A DNA stretch of 64,000 nt from DATGMP01 sp035293565 (GTDB lineage: Bacteria > Pseudomonadota > Alphaproteobacteria > BOG-932 > Roseiterribacteraceae): assembly GCA_035293565.1 (NCBI GenBank), contig DATGMP010000162.1:10969-74968 (forward strand), written 5' to 3'. The notes beneath the pieces were generated by a model. The model was not told the origin of the DNA. It searched no databases and was given only the letters and a program-made list of their open reading frames with translations. The first letter of the stretch is position 1, and every line of letters begins with the position of its first letter. The position numbers and the translations under genes were made by a program. Positions 45,413 through 55,549 of this stretch are shown here, piece by piece.

Positions 45413-47875
45413 GTGCGGGAGAAGGAGCTTCGCTTCGCGCTCGTGTGCTTCGGCGGCATATCGCTCGCCGTCTACATACACGGCGTCAGCAAGGAGATCC
45501 TGAAGCTGGTGCGCGCATCGAGCGCGCTCCACGCCATGCGCGACCGGCCGGCGCGTCTCAAGGCAAGCTTCGCCGAGCGACCGGAGGCCGCCGGCCGTCC
45601 CTTCGACACCGAGGCGATCTATTTCGAGCTCTTGCGGGAGATCGGGCGCAAGGTCGATCTCCGCGTCATCGTCGATATCATCGCCGGCGCCTCGGCCGGC
45701 GGCATCAACGGCACCATGCTCGCCCGCGCGCTCGCGCACGACTTGCCGATGGATGCGCTGCGCGACCTTTGGCTCGAAGAGGCCGACGTCACCAACCTGC
45801 TGGCGTTGGAAGCGCGCGCCGGGCGGTGGAGCAAACCCTATATGCTGCCCCTCATCTGGGGCGCCCGCACCGCCTCCTGGCTCAGCGACATCCGCGATCC
45901 CGAAGTGCGGCGGAAACTCTCGCTCTTCGTACGCTCGCGCTGGTTCAAGCCACCCTTCGACGGCGCCCGCATGGCCGAGCTCATGTATGATGCCGTCGCG
46001 GCCTTGGGCGAACCGCAGAGCCCGTCGAGCTCGCTTCTTCCCGCGGGCCAGCGGCTCGACCTCTTCGTCACCGTCACCGACCATTACGGCTATCGACAGC
46101 TTCTTGAGACGCATGATCCCCCGGCGATCGAGGAGCGCGAGCATCGGCACATCCTGCAATTCAGCTATCGCCGCTGGCCCAATGGCGAGATCGAGACGGA
46201 TCTCGACGCGGCGAATGCGCCGGCCCTCGCCTTCGCCGCGCGCGCGACTTCGTCATTTCCAGGTGCTTTCCCGCCGACCCAGATCACCGAGATCGAAAGG
46301 CTGCTCGAGCGCCGCAGGGCCGCCTGGCCGGGCCAGCGCTTCTTTCTCGAGCGCAATTTCGCACCCTATCTGCGCGCCCAGATGGACCCGCGCGCGCAAT
46401 TCTTCATCGACGGCAGCGTGCTCAACGACAAGCCGTTCCGCGAGGCCATTCAAGCGATCAAGGGCCGCCCCGCCTATCGCCAGGTCGACCGGCGCCTCGT
46501 CTATGTCGACCCCGATCCCGAGCGCCCGCAGCCGCCACTGGCGGGTTTGGTTCCGGGATTCTTCACCACGCTCAGAAGCGCGCTCTCCGACATCCCGCGA
46601 AACGAGCCCATCGCCGACGAGGTGAGCTATGTCAACGGCTTCAACGAGCGAGTCCGCCGGCTCAAAAACATCGTCGACGCCGCCCGCCCGCAAGTCACCG
46701 AGCTGGTCTCGCGCGTCGTCGATCTCTCCTCCCTTCCGCCGCTCAAGCCCGAGCAGGTCACGATCTGGCGCGAGCAGGTCAATGCCGAGGTCGCGCGCGA
46801 TGCCGGCTTTGCTTATGAGGGCTATGTACGGCTGAAGCTGACATCGGTGCGCGCGCTCGTCGCGCAATCGATCGCCGCCATGCTCGAACTCCCCTCGCGG
46901 TCACCCATAGCCCGCGCCATCTCGGCGATCATCGATCACTGGGCGCATGAGGCCGGCATCGTCTATCACGGGAACGGCGAAACGGGGCCGGTGCAGGACG
47001 GTGTCCTGCCGAGCTGGGTCCGATTTCTCCTTGCCTTCGATATCGATTTTCGCAAGCGCCGCCTCTATTTCCTCATTCAAGGACAGAACCGCCTCTATCA
47101 GACGCTGGGCGAAAGCGAAGAGCGCGCCGCGGCCGCAGTCGATCGTCTGAAGCGCGATCTCTACCACCGCCTCGATTCCCTCCGCCACTACGAAGCCAGC
47201 ACATTCTTCAGCGATGGAACGCGTCAAGCGGCACGACAGATCTTCGCGGCGCTGCCGCCGGCGGAGACTTGGCGCGATGGAGACAGTCCAGCGCGATTCG
47301 CGGCGGCCAACGCCCGGGCTCTCGGTGAACTGGTGAGCCGCATGGCGGCGGAAATCGATCTCGATGCCAGCACGCACGAGCTCGATGGCCTTCTTGCCCG
47401 AATGGACCCGGCGGAATGGGTGCCCGCGGCGCGACGCGAGGTGCTGGTGAATTATCTCGGCTTCCCCTTCTGGGACGTCCTGACGCTCTCGGTCACCAAT
47501 TGGCGGGACATCGGCGAGTTCGACGAGATCCTGGTGGACCGCATCAGCCCGCGCGACGCGCGCATGTTCTCCTCCCTCTGCGGGACGCTTGTCCCCAAGG
47601 GAACCGGAATGGCGCATTTCGCCGCCTTCTTTTCTCGCGCCTATCGCGAGAACGACTACCTTCTCGGACGGTTGCATGCCATCGACCGGCTGATCGATAT
47701 CGTCTGCAACGCCGCCGGTATCGCGAATGGCAGCGAGCCCATCGATATCGCGGATCTCAAGCGTCGCGCCTTCACCCTCATTCTCGACGCCGAGGAACGG
47801 CATCTTCCACAGAGCCGGGATCTCATCCGGCGCTTGCGCGCCGCCGTCGCAAGCAAGACGGTGGCGCAGCCTTGA
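45413..47875 (+). CDS. Patatin-like phospholipase (DUF3376-type)
   Basis: 820 residues from a GTG start (GAGG upstream). Patatin catalytic dyad: oxyanion GGISLAVY (14-21), GASAGG (Ser94) and the later Asp in FFIDGSVLNDKPF (about residue 333). A long C-terminal region of unknown function follows. Alphaproteobacterial patatin-like protein of the family carrying DUF3376. Likely a cytoplasmic lipid acyl hydrolase. Confidence 0.92.
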   Translation: MREKELRFALVCFGGISLAVYIHGVSKEILKLVRASSALHAMRDRPARLKASFAERPEAAGRPFDTEAIYFELLREIGRKVDLRVIVDIIAGASAGGINGTMLARALAHDLPMDALRDLWLEEADVTNLLALEARAGRWSKPYMLPLIWGARTASWLSDIRDPEVRRKLSLFVRSRWFKPPFDGARMAELMYDAVAALGEPQSPSSSLLPAGQRLDLFVTVTDHYGYRQLLETHDPPAIEEREHRHILQFSYRRWPNGEIETDLDAANAPALAFAARATSSFPGAFPPTQITEIERLLERRRAAWPGQRFFLERNFAPYLRAQMDPRAQFFIDGSVLNDKPFREAIQAIKGRPAYRQVDRRLVYVDPDPERPQPPLAGLVPGFFTTLRSALSDIPRNEPIADEVSYVNGFNERVRRLKNIVDAARPQVTELVSRVVDLSSLPPLKPEQVTIWREQVNAEVARDAGFAYEGYVRLKLTSVRALVAQSIAAMLELPSRSPIARAISAIIDHWAHEAGIVYHGNGETGPVQDGVLPSWVRFLLAFDIDFRKRRLYFLIQGQNRLYQTLGESEERAAAAVDRLKRDLYHRLDSLRHYEASTFFSDGTRQAARQIFAALPPAETWRDGDSPARFAAANARALGELVSRMAAEIDLDASTHELDGLLARMDPAEWVPAARREVLVNYLGFPFWDVLTLSVTNWRDIGEFDEILVDRISPRDARMFSSLCGTLVPKGTGMAHFAAFFSRAYRENDYLLGRLHAIDRLIDIVCNAAGIANGSEPIDIADLKRRAFTLILDAEERHLPQSRDLIRRLRAAVASKTVAQP

Positions 47876-48236
47876 ACGGCATGCATTGGAACGAGCCGAC
47901 CATTTCTCTCGTCATTTCCGCGAAAGAGCGTGTGAAAGAATCGGCTGCGCCGTAGCAAAAGCGCTGCACAACCGCTCTGCGTGCTTCGAGACGCGCTGCT
48001 GCGCAGCGCTCCTCAGCATGAGGTAGATCCTTGATGGCATACTCGATGAATCCTCATCCTGAGGAGCGAGCGAAGCTCGCGTCTCGAAGGACGCACAACG
48101 CCGATCCAACGCCGCAACCGGTTCTTTCACACGCTCGAAAGCGGGAATCCAGCTTCGTGGACCCCTGCTCCCCGCCTGCGGGGACAAGCTTCACGGGGGT
48201 GACGACCAATTTGACTCGGTCTGTGGCGATCAAGCT
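47876..48236. other. Intergenic inverted-repeat cluster
   Basis: Convergent region between the patatin and TPR genes with no protein-like frame. Holds two REP-like copies (about 47979-48024 and 48054-48095) in opposite orientation sharing CCTCATCCTGAGGAGCG, and outer arms 47926-47940 and 48122-48136 that pair perfectly over 15 bases. The region could fold into a large cruciform or act as a two-way terminator. Confidence 0.6.
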
Positions 48237-50303
48237 CTAACCTTCGGACGACAATGCCTCGATCAGCGGGCCAAGATGTCGTTCGAAGTCTTTCCAGCGC
48301 CCGATGGCCGTCGTGAAGATCGGCTGGCGCACCTGGTTCATGCTCGCCGTCCGCACGAGCCTTTTCGTCTCGTAGAACCGCAGACACGCCTCGTCCCACG
48401 CCAATCCGCAAAACGCGATCATGCGGCGAGCAACGCCTTCGAGATCCCGAACAAGCTCTTCGTATTGCACCTCCAAGAAGAGATCGCTCGGCAGCACCCG
48501 GCGCCAATGAGCCATCACTTGTTGATAGCCCCGGTAATAGCGGCCGAGCTCGCCGAGATCGTAAGTGAATTCCTGACCCGTCGAGAAAAGCTTGGTGTAG
48601 CAGGAGAAGCACGTGTCCATGGGATCGCGCCGGCAATGAATCATGCGCGCCCGCGGCAAAGCGAGATGAATGAGCCCGGCATAGAGGAAATTCGAGGTGC
48701 GCTTGTTGACGATGCGCGCGGCATTGCCTGCGAGCCGGGCGACCTTCTCCAGATAGCCCCGCCCCCAGGTGGCAAGCCGTGCGGAATCGAGAGATGCGAC
48801 AAAGGCGGGATAATGATCCTCCGGCTCCCCATCTTCACCCGCGATCGTGAGCGGCTCGAAATAGGCGAGTTCTCCCACACCACGGATGAGCGGATGGGAA
48901 GAGAGGATCTGCTCCGCCAGCGTCGTGCCGGAACGCGGCATTCCCAGCACGAAGACGGGCACCTCGGATGGATCGCCCAGCCGATGTGCGAAGGTCTCGC
49001 GGGAGAAAGCCTCGATGATCGACTGCACCCGCCGTGCATGGGCATCGGCATCGTAGCTGATAGAGGCGCGCTTCATGCGGCTGCCTTGCGCGAGATGGGC
49101 GGCGGCCCGGTCGGTCTCGCCGCAATCGAGATACGCCTTCGCCAGCGCGTAATGCAGGCTCACGCGATCGGCATAGGACGGTTTGCGCGCCCGCGCGAGC
49201 AGATCCTCCATCGCGGCGATATCCGGGTCGTCGCGCGCATATCGCTTGGCGTCGGCACGGTTGTAATGGGCAGGAACGAGATCGGGCTGCAGCGACAGGG
49301 CGCGATCGAAGGCCGCCAACGCTTCCGCGCGCCGGCCCAATTGCATGAGGAGCGCGCCCTTGTCCGAGATGGCAGCGGCCGGCGCGGCGAGCAGCGCCGC
49401 GGCACGGTCGAAGGCCGCGAGCGCTTCCTCCGCCTTGTCGGCCGCACCGAGCAGGGATGCGAGCAGCGCCTGCGCGTCGCCATCTTCGGGAGCCGCGGCC
49501 GTCACCCGATGGCAGACCGACAGCGCCTCCTCCACCCTATCCAGCGCGGCGAGGATGCGCGCTCGGATGAGAAGAAGGTCTTTGGCCTCGGGCTCGAGCC
49601 GGAGAGCCTGATCGATCCGCCGGAGCGCCGAGCCGAAGCGCCCGAGATGCAGATCGAGCAGCGCCGCATAGACGTGAGGGCTTACGAGATTGGGATCGAG
49701 CTCGCTCGATCGGCATGCATGGGCAAGCGCCTCCTCGTACCGACCGAGTTCGCCCAACGCCGCCGCCATATTGGCATGGATCGCCGCATTGTCAGGCGCG
49801 CCCGCGAGCGCCTTGGCGTATTCCGAGCAGGCGCGTTCCCAGTCGCCGAGTTGGTGCAGCACGATGGCGAGGCTGTTGCGATAGTTGATCGAGCCCGCAT
49901 CGAGCGCGACGGCGCGCTCCAAACTGTGCAGGCTCTCATCGCGCCGGCCGGCCTCGCTCAAGGCGATACCGTGCCGGTGCCAGGCTTCGGCATCGGCGGC
50001 GTGGCATTGCACGGCACGCCAAGCCGCATCGACGGCTTCCTTCCTCCGCCCCCGTCGACGATGGAAATCGACGAGGTCGTTGAAGATGAAGCTCGGCGCG
50101 TCATCGCCGGCGCAGGCCCGCTCCAGGCAATCAAGGGCGCGAGCGTGATCGCCGCCGGCTTCGGCCAGGAGGCCGAGCAAATGCAAGGCGCCGGGATGCT
50201 CCGCGTCACGGCGCAAAATCTCGCGGCATTTCTTCGCCACGTCGTCGTGATCGCCCGATGCCCAGGCACGATAGGCATCGGCGATCGCAAGATGCACGTC
50301 CAT
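48237..50303 (-). CDS. TPR-repeat sulfotransferase
   Basis: 688 residues. N-terminal and middle TPR repeats (ALDCLERACAGDDAPSFIFN-type, WRAVQCHAADAEAWHRHGIAL), then a sulfotransferase domain: PVFVLGMPRSGTTLAEQILSSHP (PAPS loop about residue 452) and IHCRRDPMDTCFSCYTKLF. The sulfated substrate is unknown; possibly a surface carbohydrate or protein. Confidence 0.92.
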   Translation of the reverse strand: MDVHLAIADAYRAWASGDHDDVAKKCREILRRDAEHPGALHLLGLLAEAGGDHARALDCLERACAGDDAPSFIFNDLVDFHRRRGRRKEAVDAAWRAVQCHAADAEAWHRHGIALSEAGRRDESLHSLERAVALDAGSINYRNSLAIVLHQLGDWERACSEYAKALAGAPDNAAIHANMAAALGELGRYEEALAHACRSSELDPNLVSPHVYAALLDLHLGRFGSALRRIDQALRLEPEAKDLLLIRARILAALDRVEEALSVCHRVTAAAPEDGDAQALLASLLGAADKAEEALAAFDRAAALLAAPAAAISDKGALLMQLGRRAEALAAFDRALSLQPDLVPAHYNRADAKRYARDDPDIAAMEDLLARARKPSYADRVSLHYALAKAYLDCGETDRAAAHLAQGSRMKRASISYDADAHARRVQSIIEAFSRETFAHRLGDPSEVPVFVLGMPRSGTTLAEQILSSHPLIRGVGELAYFEPLTIAGEDGEPEDHYPAFVASLDSARLATWGRGYLEKVARLAGNAARIVNKRTSNFLYAGLIHLALPRARMIHCRRDPMDTCFSCYTKLFSTGQEFTYDLGELGRYYRGYQQVMAHWRRVLPSDLFLEVQYEELVRDLEGVARRMIAFCGLAWDEACLRFYETKRLVRTASMNQVRQPIFTTAIGRWKDFERHLGPLIEALSSEG

Positions 50304-50522
50304 CGATTGGATCTCGTCGAAATTTCCGACGCTCGCCCTGGCGCCATAGAACCGGCGCCGAAATTATATAGGCGCCAAGACGGCGGAATATCCCTCGCGG
50401 GGAGAAACGGAGAGCGGTCGGCGCGTCACCCCGCGTTGGCCGGGCCCGAGCGCTTCTCGCGGAACCGGCGCGTCCCCGGCGGTGTACGTCCTACGAAGCG
50501 ATACTTCCAAGAGGAAAAGACC

Positions 50523-50756
50523 ATGACACGAATCCTCGTCGGGCTCGCCGTGCTGTGCAGTCTCGCGGCTTGCAGCTCGGGGCCGCGAACCGTTGCCAAG
50601 TCGCCGCCCGGCATCTCCTATCGCGTGAGCGGCAATGACATGGCGAGCGCCAACTACAAGGCGGACCAGTATTGCTCGCAATATGGGACGCATGCCCGGT
50701 TGGATGCGGTCAACCCCGCCGGCACGGACAACATCGCGGTCTATAGCTGCCAATAA
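50523..50756 (+). CDS. Small lipoprotein
   Basis: 77 residues: signal and lipobox (LVGLAVLCSLAACSSG), then ISYRVSGNDMASANYKADQY and a C-terminal Cys pair. RBS AAGAGG upstream. Alphaproteobacterial lipoprotein of unknown role. Confidence 0.75.
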   Translation: MTRILVGLAVLCSLAACSSGPRTVAKSPPGISYRVSGNDMASANYKADQYCSQYGTHARLDAVNPAGTDNIAVYSCQ

Positions 50757-50767
50757 AGCCGCGCTTC

Positions 50768-51289
50768 TCACACCTGCCGCCAAGGCGGCTTGCCCTCTTC
50801 GGTGGCGTGGAAGGTGATGGGGCCGATGCCGCAAATGGCGATCACCGCCGGTTCCTTCCCGTCCCGGACGACGCCGTCATAATGCGGCGTGCGCGCGACG
50901 CGCCGCACGAAGCTCCCGGCGGGCGCCGGAACCGTGTCGGCGGGATTGAACTTGTCGCCGCTCGCCACCCACCACGTGCCGGAAACGACGACGCAGTACC
51001 GGTCGGTTTCGTACCAGTGCGGCGCGCTCATATAGCCGGGATGCCATTTGACGAGCACATAGTAGAGGCCCGCCTCGGAGGTCTTGCTCCATAGCGACGC
51101 CTGCTCGACGCTGTTGGCGGGAAAGCCCGGCGGGGCATTCCAAATGATCTCGTCCGGCCGCTTGACGATCGTCATCGCGGGATCGGGACCGGCCGCCTCG
51201 GCCCGGGCGGCGGGCAGCGCCGTCGGCAGCGCCGCCAAGAGCGGCGCCAGCAACAGCTCGCGGCGATTCGTCACCAAGTCGCTCGCCAT
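50768..51289 (-). CDS. Secreted cupin-domain protein
   Basis: 173 residues: Arg-rich signal (TNRRELLLAPLLAALPTALPA), then a cupin fold with YYVLVKWHPGYMSAPHWY, DRYCVVVSGTWWVASG and GSFVRRVARTPHYDG. Cupin ligands are His-rich here. Function unknown; such proteins are often called cupins of the DUF4437 kind. Confidence 0.78.
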   Translation of the reverse strand: MASDLVTNRRELLLAPLLAALPTALPAARAEAAGPDPAMTIVKRPDEIIWNAPPGFPANSVEQASLWSKTSEAGLYYVLVKWHPGYMSAPHWYETDRYCVVVSGTWWVASGDKFNPADTVPAPAGSFVRRVARTPHYDGVVRDGKEPAVIAICGIGPITFHATEEGKPPWRQV

Positions 51290-51323
51290 CCCGTCCTCTC
51301 TCAGGCTCGGCGCGCTTCCCACC

Positions 51324-51479
51324 TCAAAAGCGCTTTGCGCGTGTGGCACTGGCGTCGATGCCGTAACCGGCAAGCCAGCGCCGCCGCCGCCGGTAGGACG
51401 CGAAGGAGCGCACCGCGTAGCCGGCGAGGAAGGCGGCGGCAAATGAAACCACAAGGGTGACCGTCGAGATCTCGATAAT
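51324..51479 (-). CDS. Small membrane protein with ATT start (proposed)
   Basis: 51 residues: IEISTVTLVVSFAAAFLAGY then AVRSFASYRRRRRWLAGYG. A hydrophobic helix followed by an Arg-rich tail is a common small inner-membrane layout. There is no ATG, GTG or TTG after the upstream in-frame stop, and the ATT is preceded by AGGAGG five bases away. Low-frequency start codon, so confidence is limited. Confidence 0.5.
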   Translation of the reverse strand: MIEISTVTLVVSFAAAFLAGYAVRSFASYRRRRRWLAGYGIDASATRAKRF

Positions 51480-51574
51480 GGCAACCTCCTGCGCATCTGG
51501 GCCCGCGCAGCAGCAATCTTCGTGCTTTTTCGGATAACGCCGTGAAACCTATTCCCGTTCCGCGTTGGGCTGCA

Positions 51575-53365
51575 TTAGTGATTGTCGCGCGGCGTCCCGT
51601 ACGTCTCCACCACCCGTTGATACTTGACCGCCATTTCGAGGACAGCGCCGGTTGCGAGCTGGCCCACATGCATGCGCTGCAGCTCCTGCCACGGTGTCTG
51701 GTTGATCAGGTCAGGGAGCTTGAGCGTCCGTCGGCGCTCGGCCAGCTCGGCCTCCGGAATGAGCATGTCGGCGCGTCGCTTCTTGAGGTCGATGCGGATC
51801 AGGTCGCCGGTGCGCAGGAGCGCCAAGCCGCCGCCCACCGCGGCTTCCGGCGAGGCGTTGAGGATCGAGGGACTGCCCGAAGTACCGCTCTGCCGGCCGT
51901 CGCCGATGCAGGGCAGCTCGGCGATCCCGCGTTGCACGAGCGCGTCCGGCGGCAGCATGTTGACGACCTCGGCGGCGCCGGGATAGCCGACCGGGCCCAC
52001 ATAGCGGATCACCAGGATGCAATTCGCATCGATCTTGAGCGAGGGATCGTTGATGCGGTGGTGGTAGTCTTCGGGGCCGTCGAAGACGATGGCGCGGCCT
52101 TCGAAGGCATCCTCATCGCCGGGCCGCTGCAAATAGCGCTTGCGGAATTCGTCGGAGATCACCGATGTCTTCATGATCGCATCGTCAAACAGATTGCCCT
52201 TGAGGACGGCGAACCCCGCCCTCTCCTTGAGCGGCTTGTCGTAAGTGCGAATGACCGCGGCATCGCGGATCTTGGCGCCGCGGATATTCTCGCCCATGGT
52301 CCTGCCGGTCACCGTGAGCGCGCCTTCCCGGATCTTGCCCGCGCGCATGAGCTCGGCCATGACGGCAGGAAGGCCGCCGGCGAGGTAATAGGCCTCGCCC
52401 AGATATTCGCCGGCCGGCATCATGTTGAGCAAAAGCGGGATCTCGTAGCCGATGCGATCCCAGTCATCATTGGTGAGCTCGACGCCGATATGGCGCGCGA
52501 TCGCATTGACATGGGGCGGGCAGTTGGTCGAGGCGCCCAAGGCCGAGGCGCAGACGATCGCGTTCTCGAAGGCGGCGCGCGTCAGGATCTTCGAGGGCCG
52601 GAGATCCTCATGCACCATTTCGACGATGCGCTTTCCCGTGGCATAGGCGATCTGTCCCCGCTCGCGATAGGGTGCGGGAATGGCGGCACAGCCGGTGAGC
52701 GACATCCCCAGCGCCTCCGCCATCGCGTTCATCGAGCTCGCCGTGCCCATGGTATTGCAATGCCCGATGCTCGGCGCCGAGGAGGCGACGATATCCATGA
52801 ACTGGTGGTAATCGATCTCGCCCGCCGCCAATTGCCGGCGGGCATCCCAGACGACCATGCCGGAGCCCACGAGCTTGCCATCGGCATGGCCGTCGAGCAT
52901 CGGGCCGCCCGAGAGCACGATCGCCGGAATGTCGACCGTCGCGGCACCCATGAGGCAGGCCGGCGTCGTCTTGTCGCAGCCGGTGGTCAGCACCACGCCA
53001 TCGAGGGGATAGCCATAGAGCACCTCGACGAGACCGAGATAGGCAAGGTTGCGGTCGAGCGCCGCGGTCGGCCGCTTGCCCGTCTCCTGAATGGGATGGA
53101 CGGGAAACTCGAAGGGCACGCCGCCGGCGTCCCGAATGCCGGCCCGCACGCGCTCGGCGAGCGCGAGATGATGCCGGTTGCAGGGCGAGAGATCGCTGCC
53201 GGTCTGGGCGATACCGATGATGGGCCGGCCCGACCGCAACTCCTCGAGCGTGATGCCGTAGTTGAGATAGCGCTCGAGATAGAGCGCGGTCATGCCGGGA
53301 TTGTCGGCATTATCCCACCAATCGCGGCTGCGCAGCTTGCGGGAGCCACTCTTCGCCCGTTCCAT
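51575..53365 (-). CDS. IlvD/EDD-family dehydratase (sugar acid type)
   Basis: 596 residues. Fe-S/dehydratase motifs: LSPCNRHH (Cys62), TTGCDKTTPACLMG (Cys130) and SIGHCNTMGTASSMN (Cys203). The EDD fold and C-terminal GRQSGTSGSPSIL are clear. The family dehydrates sugar acids such as xylonate or arabinonate. Substrate not determined. Confidence 0.92.
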   Translation of the reverse strand: MERAKSGSRKLRSRDWWDNADNPGMTALYLERYLNYGITLEELRSGRPIIGIAQTGSDLSPCNRHHLALAERVRAGIRDAGGVPFEFPVHPIQETGKRPTAALDRNLAYLGLVEVLYGYPLDGVVLTTGCDKTTPACLMGAATVDIPAIVLSGGPMLDGHADGKLVGSGMVVWDARRQLAAGEIDYHQFMDIVASSAPSIGHCNTMGTASSMNAMAEALGMSLTGCAAIPAPYRERGQIAYATGKRIVEMVHEDLRPSKILTRAAFENAIVCASALGASTNCPPHVNAIARHIGVELTNDDWDRIGYEIPLLLNMMPAGEYLGEAYYLAGGLPAVMAELMRAGKIREGALTVTGRTMGENIRGAKIRDAAVIRTYDKPLKERAGFAVLKGNLFDDAIMKTSVISDEFRKRYLQRPGDEDAFEGRAIVFDGPEDYHHRINDPSLKIDANCILVIRYVGPVGYPGAAEVVNMLPPDALVQRGIAELPCIGDGRQSGTSGSPSILNASPEAAVGGGLALLRTGDLIRIDLKKRRADMLIPEAELAERRRTLKLPDLINQTPWQELQRMHVGQLATGAVLEMAVKYQRVVETYGTPRDNH

Positions 53366-53470
53366 GCGTTTCCTCCCTATCCGAGCAACGCCTCTCGCCG
53401 CTATCGATAGTCAATGTCGGGGCCGGGCGCCAGTCGCCGAAAGGGTTGCCCGCACCGGCGATGGCGCTGC

Positions 53471-54586
53471 CTAGCGGTGGAGGATATAGCCGAACTCCTT
53501 GGGCTTCACGCCTTCGACGGTGATCCCCTGGAGGATGATCGCGTGTCCGGCGCATTTATCGAAATTCCGGATATCCGCATTGGGCTCGCTGTTGACGATG
53601 CGTACGTCCTTGACCGTCATGTCGCCGGGATTGGCGCAAGATTCCGGCGTGAAGCCGATGATCTCCGAATTGTCGGTGCCGACCGTCTTCACCAGGGTCG
53701 AGCGATAGATCAACGTCTCCCCGCCATCGGGTATGTCGATATCGCGCGAACCCTTGGTGCTGCGAAACATCGAATCCGTTATGGTGGTCTTGCGGCAGCG
53801 CGACTTGAATTCGTGACCGATTCGTGCGTCGCGAAAGGTCGAGCCGCGGACGGTGACGGTGCAATCGCCGCTGAAATAGACGTTATGCGTCTGTCCCGTC
53901 CAGCCATTGTCGAAGAATTCCGAATTCTCGATGACGATGTCGCCGCCGCCGGAGAGAATTCCGTTTTGCGAGCCGTGGCAGAGAACTTGCCGCACGGTGA
54001 AGCTGAGCTTCGGCTCGTTGCGAATGCAGGCGCCGTTGGCGCCGGCGCTCTCCGGGAGCTCGGCGCCACTGATCTCGAGATTTTCCAGCGTGATGCCGTT
54101 GGCGGCGAGCAGCAGGCAGGCCTTGTCGCCGACCAGCCGCAGCCCGGCACAGTCGAAATGCGGCCGTCCCGCGACGCCACGCACCGTGACACGCGCCAAG
54201 CCGATCCTGACGGATTCGCGGTAGGTCGCGCCGACGACCTCGATCACGTCGCCCTCATGCGCGGCCGCCAAGGCTTGCGTCAGGGAGGGATAGGCTTGAT
54301 CGGGACCGACGCAGATGGCGTCCTCGGCGCACCGGCGCGCTCCGCTGCCCTTCTCCTTCTTGGGATCGACCACCTCGATCTTGCCATCCGCGCCATGCCG
54401 CAACTTCCCGATCGGCGGCGGTGCCGCCGGAAGCCGCGGCTCGTCGGCGGCGATCTGTTCGCCGCCGCTAGGCCTGCCGCCCGCTGCCCAGGCCTGGGCA
54501 GCCAGCGACAAGAGGACGCAGCCGGCGATTGTCGCACCGCGTAAAAGCGAGCCCCATCGGCTCTCCCAAGATTCGATCCCAGACAT
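53471..54586 (-). CDS. Secreted right-handed beta-helix protein
   Basis: 371 residues: signal peptide (LLRGATIAGCVLLSLAAQAWA), then a repeat of beta-helix turns such as RVTVRGVAGRPHFDCAGLRL and NGITLENLEISGAEL. Several Cys may form disulfides. Resembles pectate-lyase-like or carbohydrate-binding beta-helix proteins; function open. Confidence 0.82.
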   Translation of the reverse strand: MSGIESWESRWGSLLRGATIAGCVLLSLAAQAWAAGGRPSGGEQIAADEPRLPAAPPPIGKLRHGADGKIEVVDPKKEKGSGARRCAEDAICVGPDQAYPSLTQALAAAHEGDVIEVVGATYRESVRIGLARVTVRGVAGRPHFDCAGLRLVGDKACLLLAANGITLENLEISGAELPESAGANGACIRNEPKLSFTVRQVLCHGSQNGILSGGGDIVIENSEFFDNGWTGQTHNVYFSGDCTVTVRGSTFRDARIGHEFKSRCRKTTITDSMFRSTKGSRDIDIPDGGETLIYRSTLVKTVGTDNSEIIGFTPESCANPGDMTVKDVRIVNSEPNADIRNFDKCAGHAIILQGITVEGVKPKEFGYILHR

Positions 54587-54715
54587 AACCCGTACCCTGC
54601 TCCAGTCCTTTGCTCAGCGTGCCAGATCGAGAGCGAACAAAAAAGCGCACGATTGGCTATGCTGCCCGGCATCGTCCATGCCGGTCGTGACCAGGCGCCA
54701 CCATGTCGATAATCC

Positions 54716-55465
54716 ATGATGACCCGTGACTTCGCGTGGCTGTGGCCGCTGATCGTCTCGCCTTTCGTCGGCAGTTTTCTCGCCGCCTTGGCAATCCGCC
54801 TTCCCGCCGGCCGACCCTGGATCTGGGAGCGGTCGCGCTGTCCCTATTGCGCCGCGGTCCTCGGCGTCCTCGACCTGATCCCGGTGGCGAGTTGGCTTGC
54901 GAGCGGAGGGCGTTGCCGCCATTGCCAGGCGGCGGTCACGCCCTTTTACGCGATTGTCGAGCTGGGCGCCCTCGCCATCGCGCTCTGGGCGCTCTGGACG
55001 GTGCCGCAGGACCAGCTTTGGGCGAGCTGCATACTGGGCTGGGGCCTGCTGGCGCTGGCGGCGATCGATGCCCGCGATTTTCTGCTGCCGGACACGATCA
55101 CCTTGCCGCTCGTCGTCGCCGGCCTCGCGGCCGCATTTTTCGGCGAACCCGACGATTTGCCGCAGCACGTTGCCGGAGCGGCTTTGGGAGCCGTCGCTTT
55201 CCTCGCGATCCGCATCGCCTACCGACACCTGCGGGGGCGGGAGGGGCTGGGCCTCGGCGATGTCAAGCTGATGGCCGTGGCGGGCGCCTGGGTCTCCTGG
55301 GTCGGCTTGCCAAGCGTCGTGCTGATCGCGGCTGTCGCGAGCTTCGCCTGGGTCCTCGCTCGCGGCAAGCGGCAACGGCCGATCGCGCTTGACACCCGCC
55401 TCCCCTTCGGACCGGGCCTCTGCCTCGGGATCTGGATGGTCTGGCTCTATGGTCCGTTGAATTAG
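54716..55465 (+). CDS. gspO: Prepilin peptidase GspO (A24)
   Basis: 249 residues, multiple membrane segments. Zinc-binding CPYC and CRHC pairs (Cys42, 45, 67, 70). Catalytic aspartates in AAIDARDFLLPD and GLGDVKLM. Cleaves and methylates type II secretion prepilins. Immediately upstream of gspE. Confidence 0.93.
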   Translation: MMTRDFAWLWPLIVSPFVGSFLAALAIRLPAGRPWIWERSRCPYCAAVLGVLDLIPVASWLASGGRCRHCQAAVTPFYAIVELGALAIALWALWTVPQDQLWASCILGWGLLALAAIDARDFLLPDTITLPLVVAGLAAAFFGEPDDLPQHVAGAALGAVAFLAIRIAYRHLRGREGLGLGDVKLMAVAGAWVSWVGLPSVVLIAAVASFAWVLARGKRQRPIALDTRLPFGPGLCLGIWMVWLYGPLN

Positions 55466-55549
55466 GCCGTTCGAGGCGCCGCCGTTGTCACTGAAGCGTC
55501 AAAATGCGATGCTACGGTCCCGTGCCGCACGTTGCGACTGAGATCGTTC

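Noticed and set aside
45275..46159. Minus-strand open frame of 294 codons
   Set aside because: Antisense to the patatin gene, whose catalytic motifs are intact.
48276..50756. Very long plus-strand open frame (826 codons)
   Set aside because: Antisense to the TPR-sulfotransferase, which has clear domains; Arg/Gly-rich composition is typical of a GC-rich shadow frame. Only its last 77 codons are a real lipoprotein gene.
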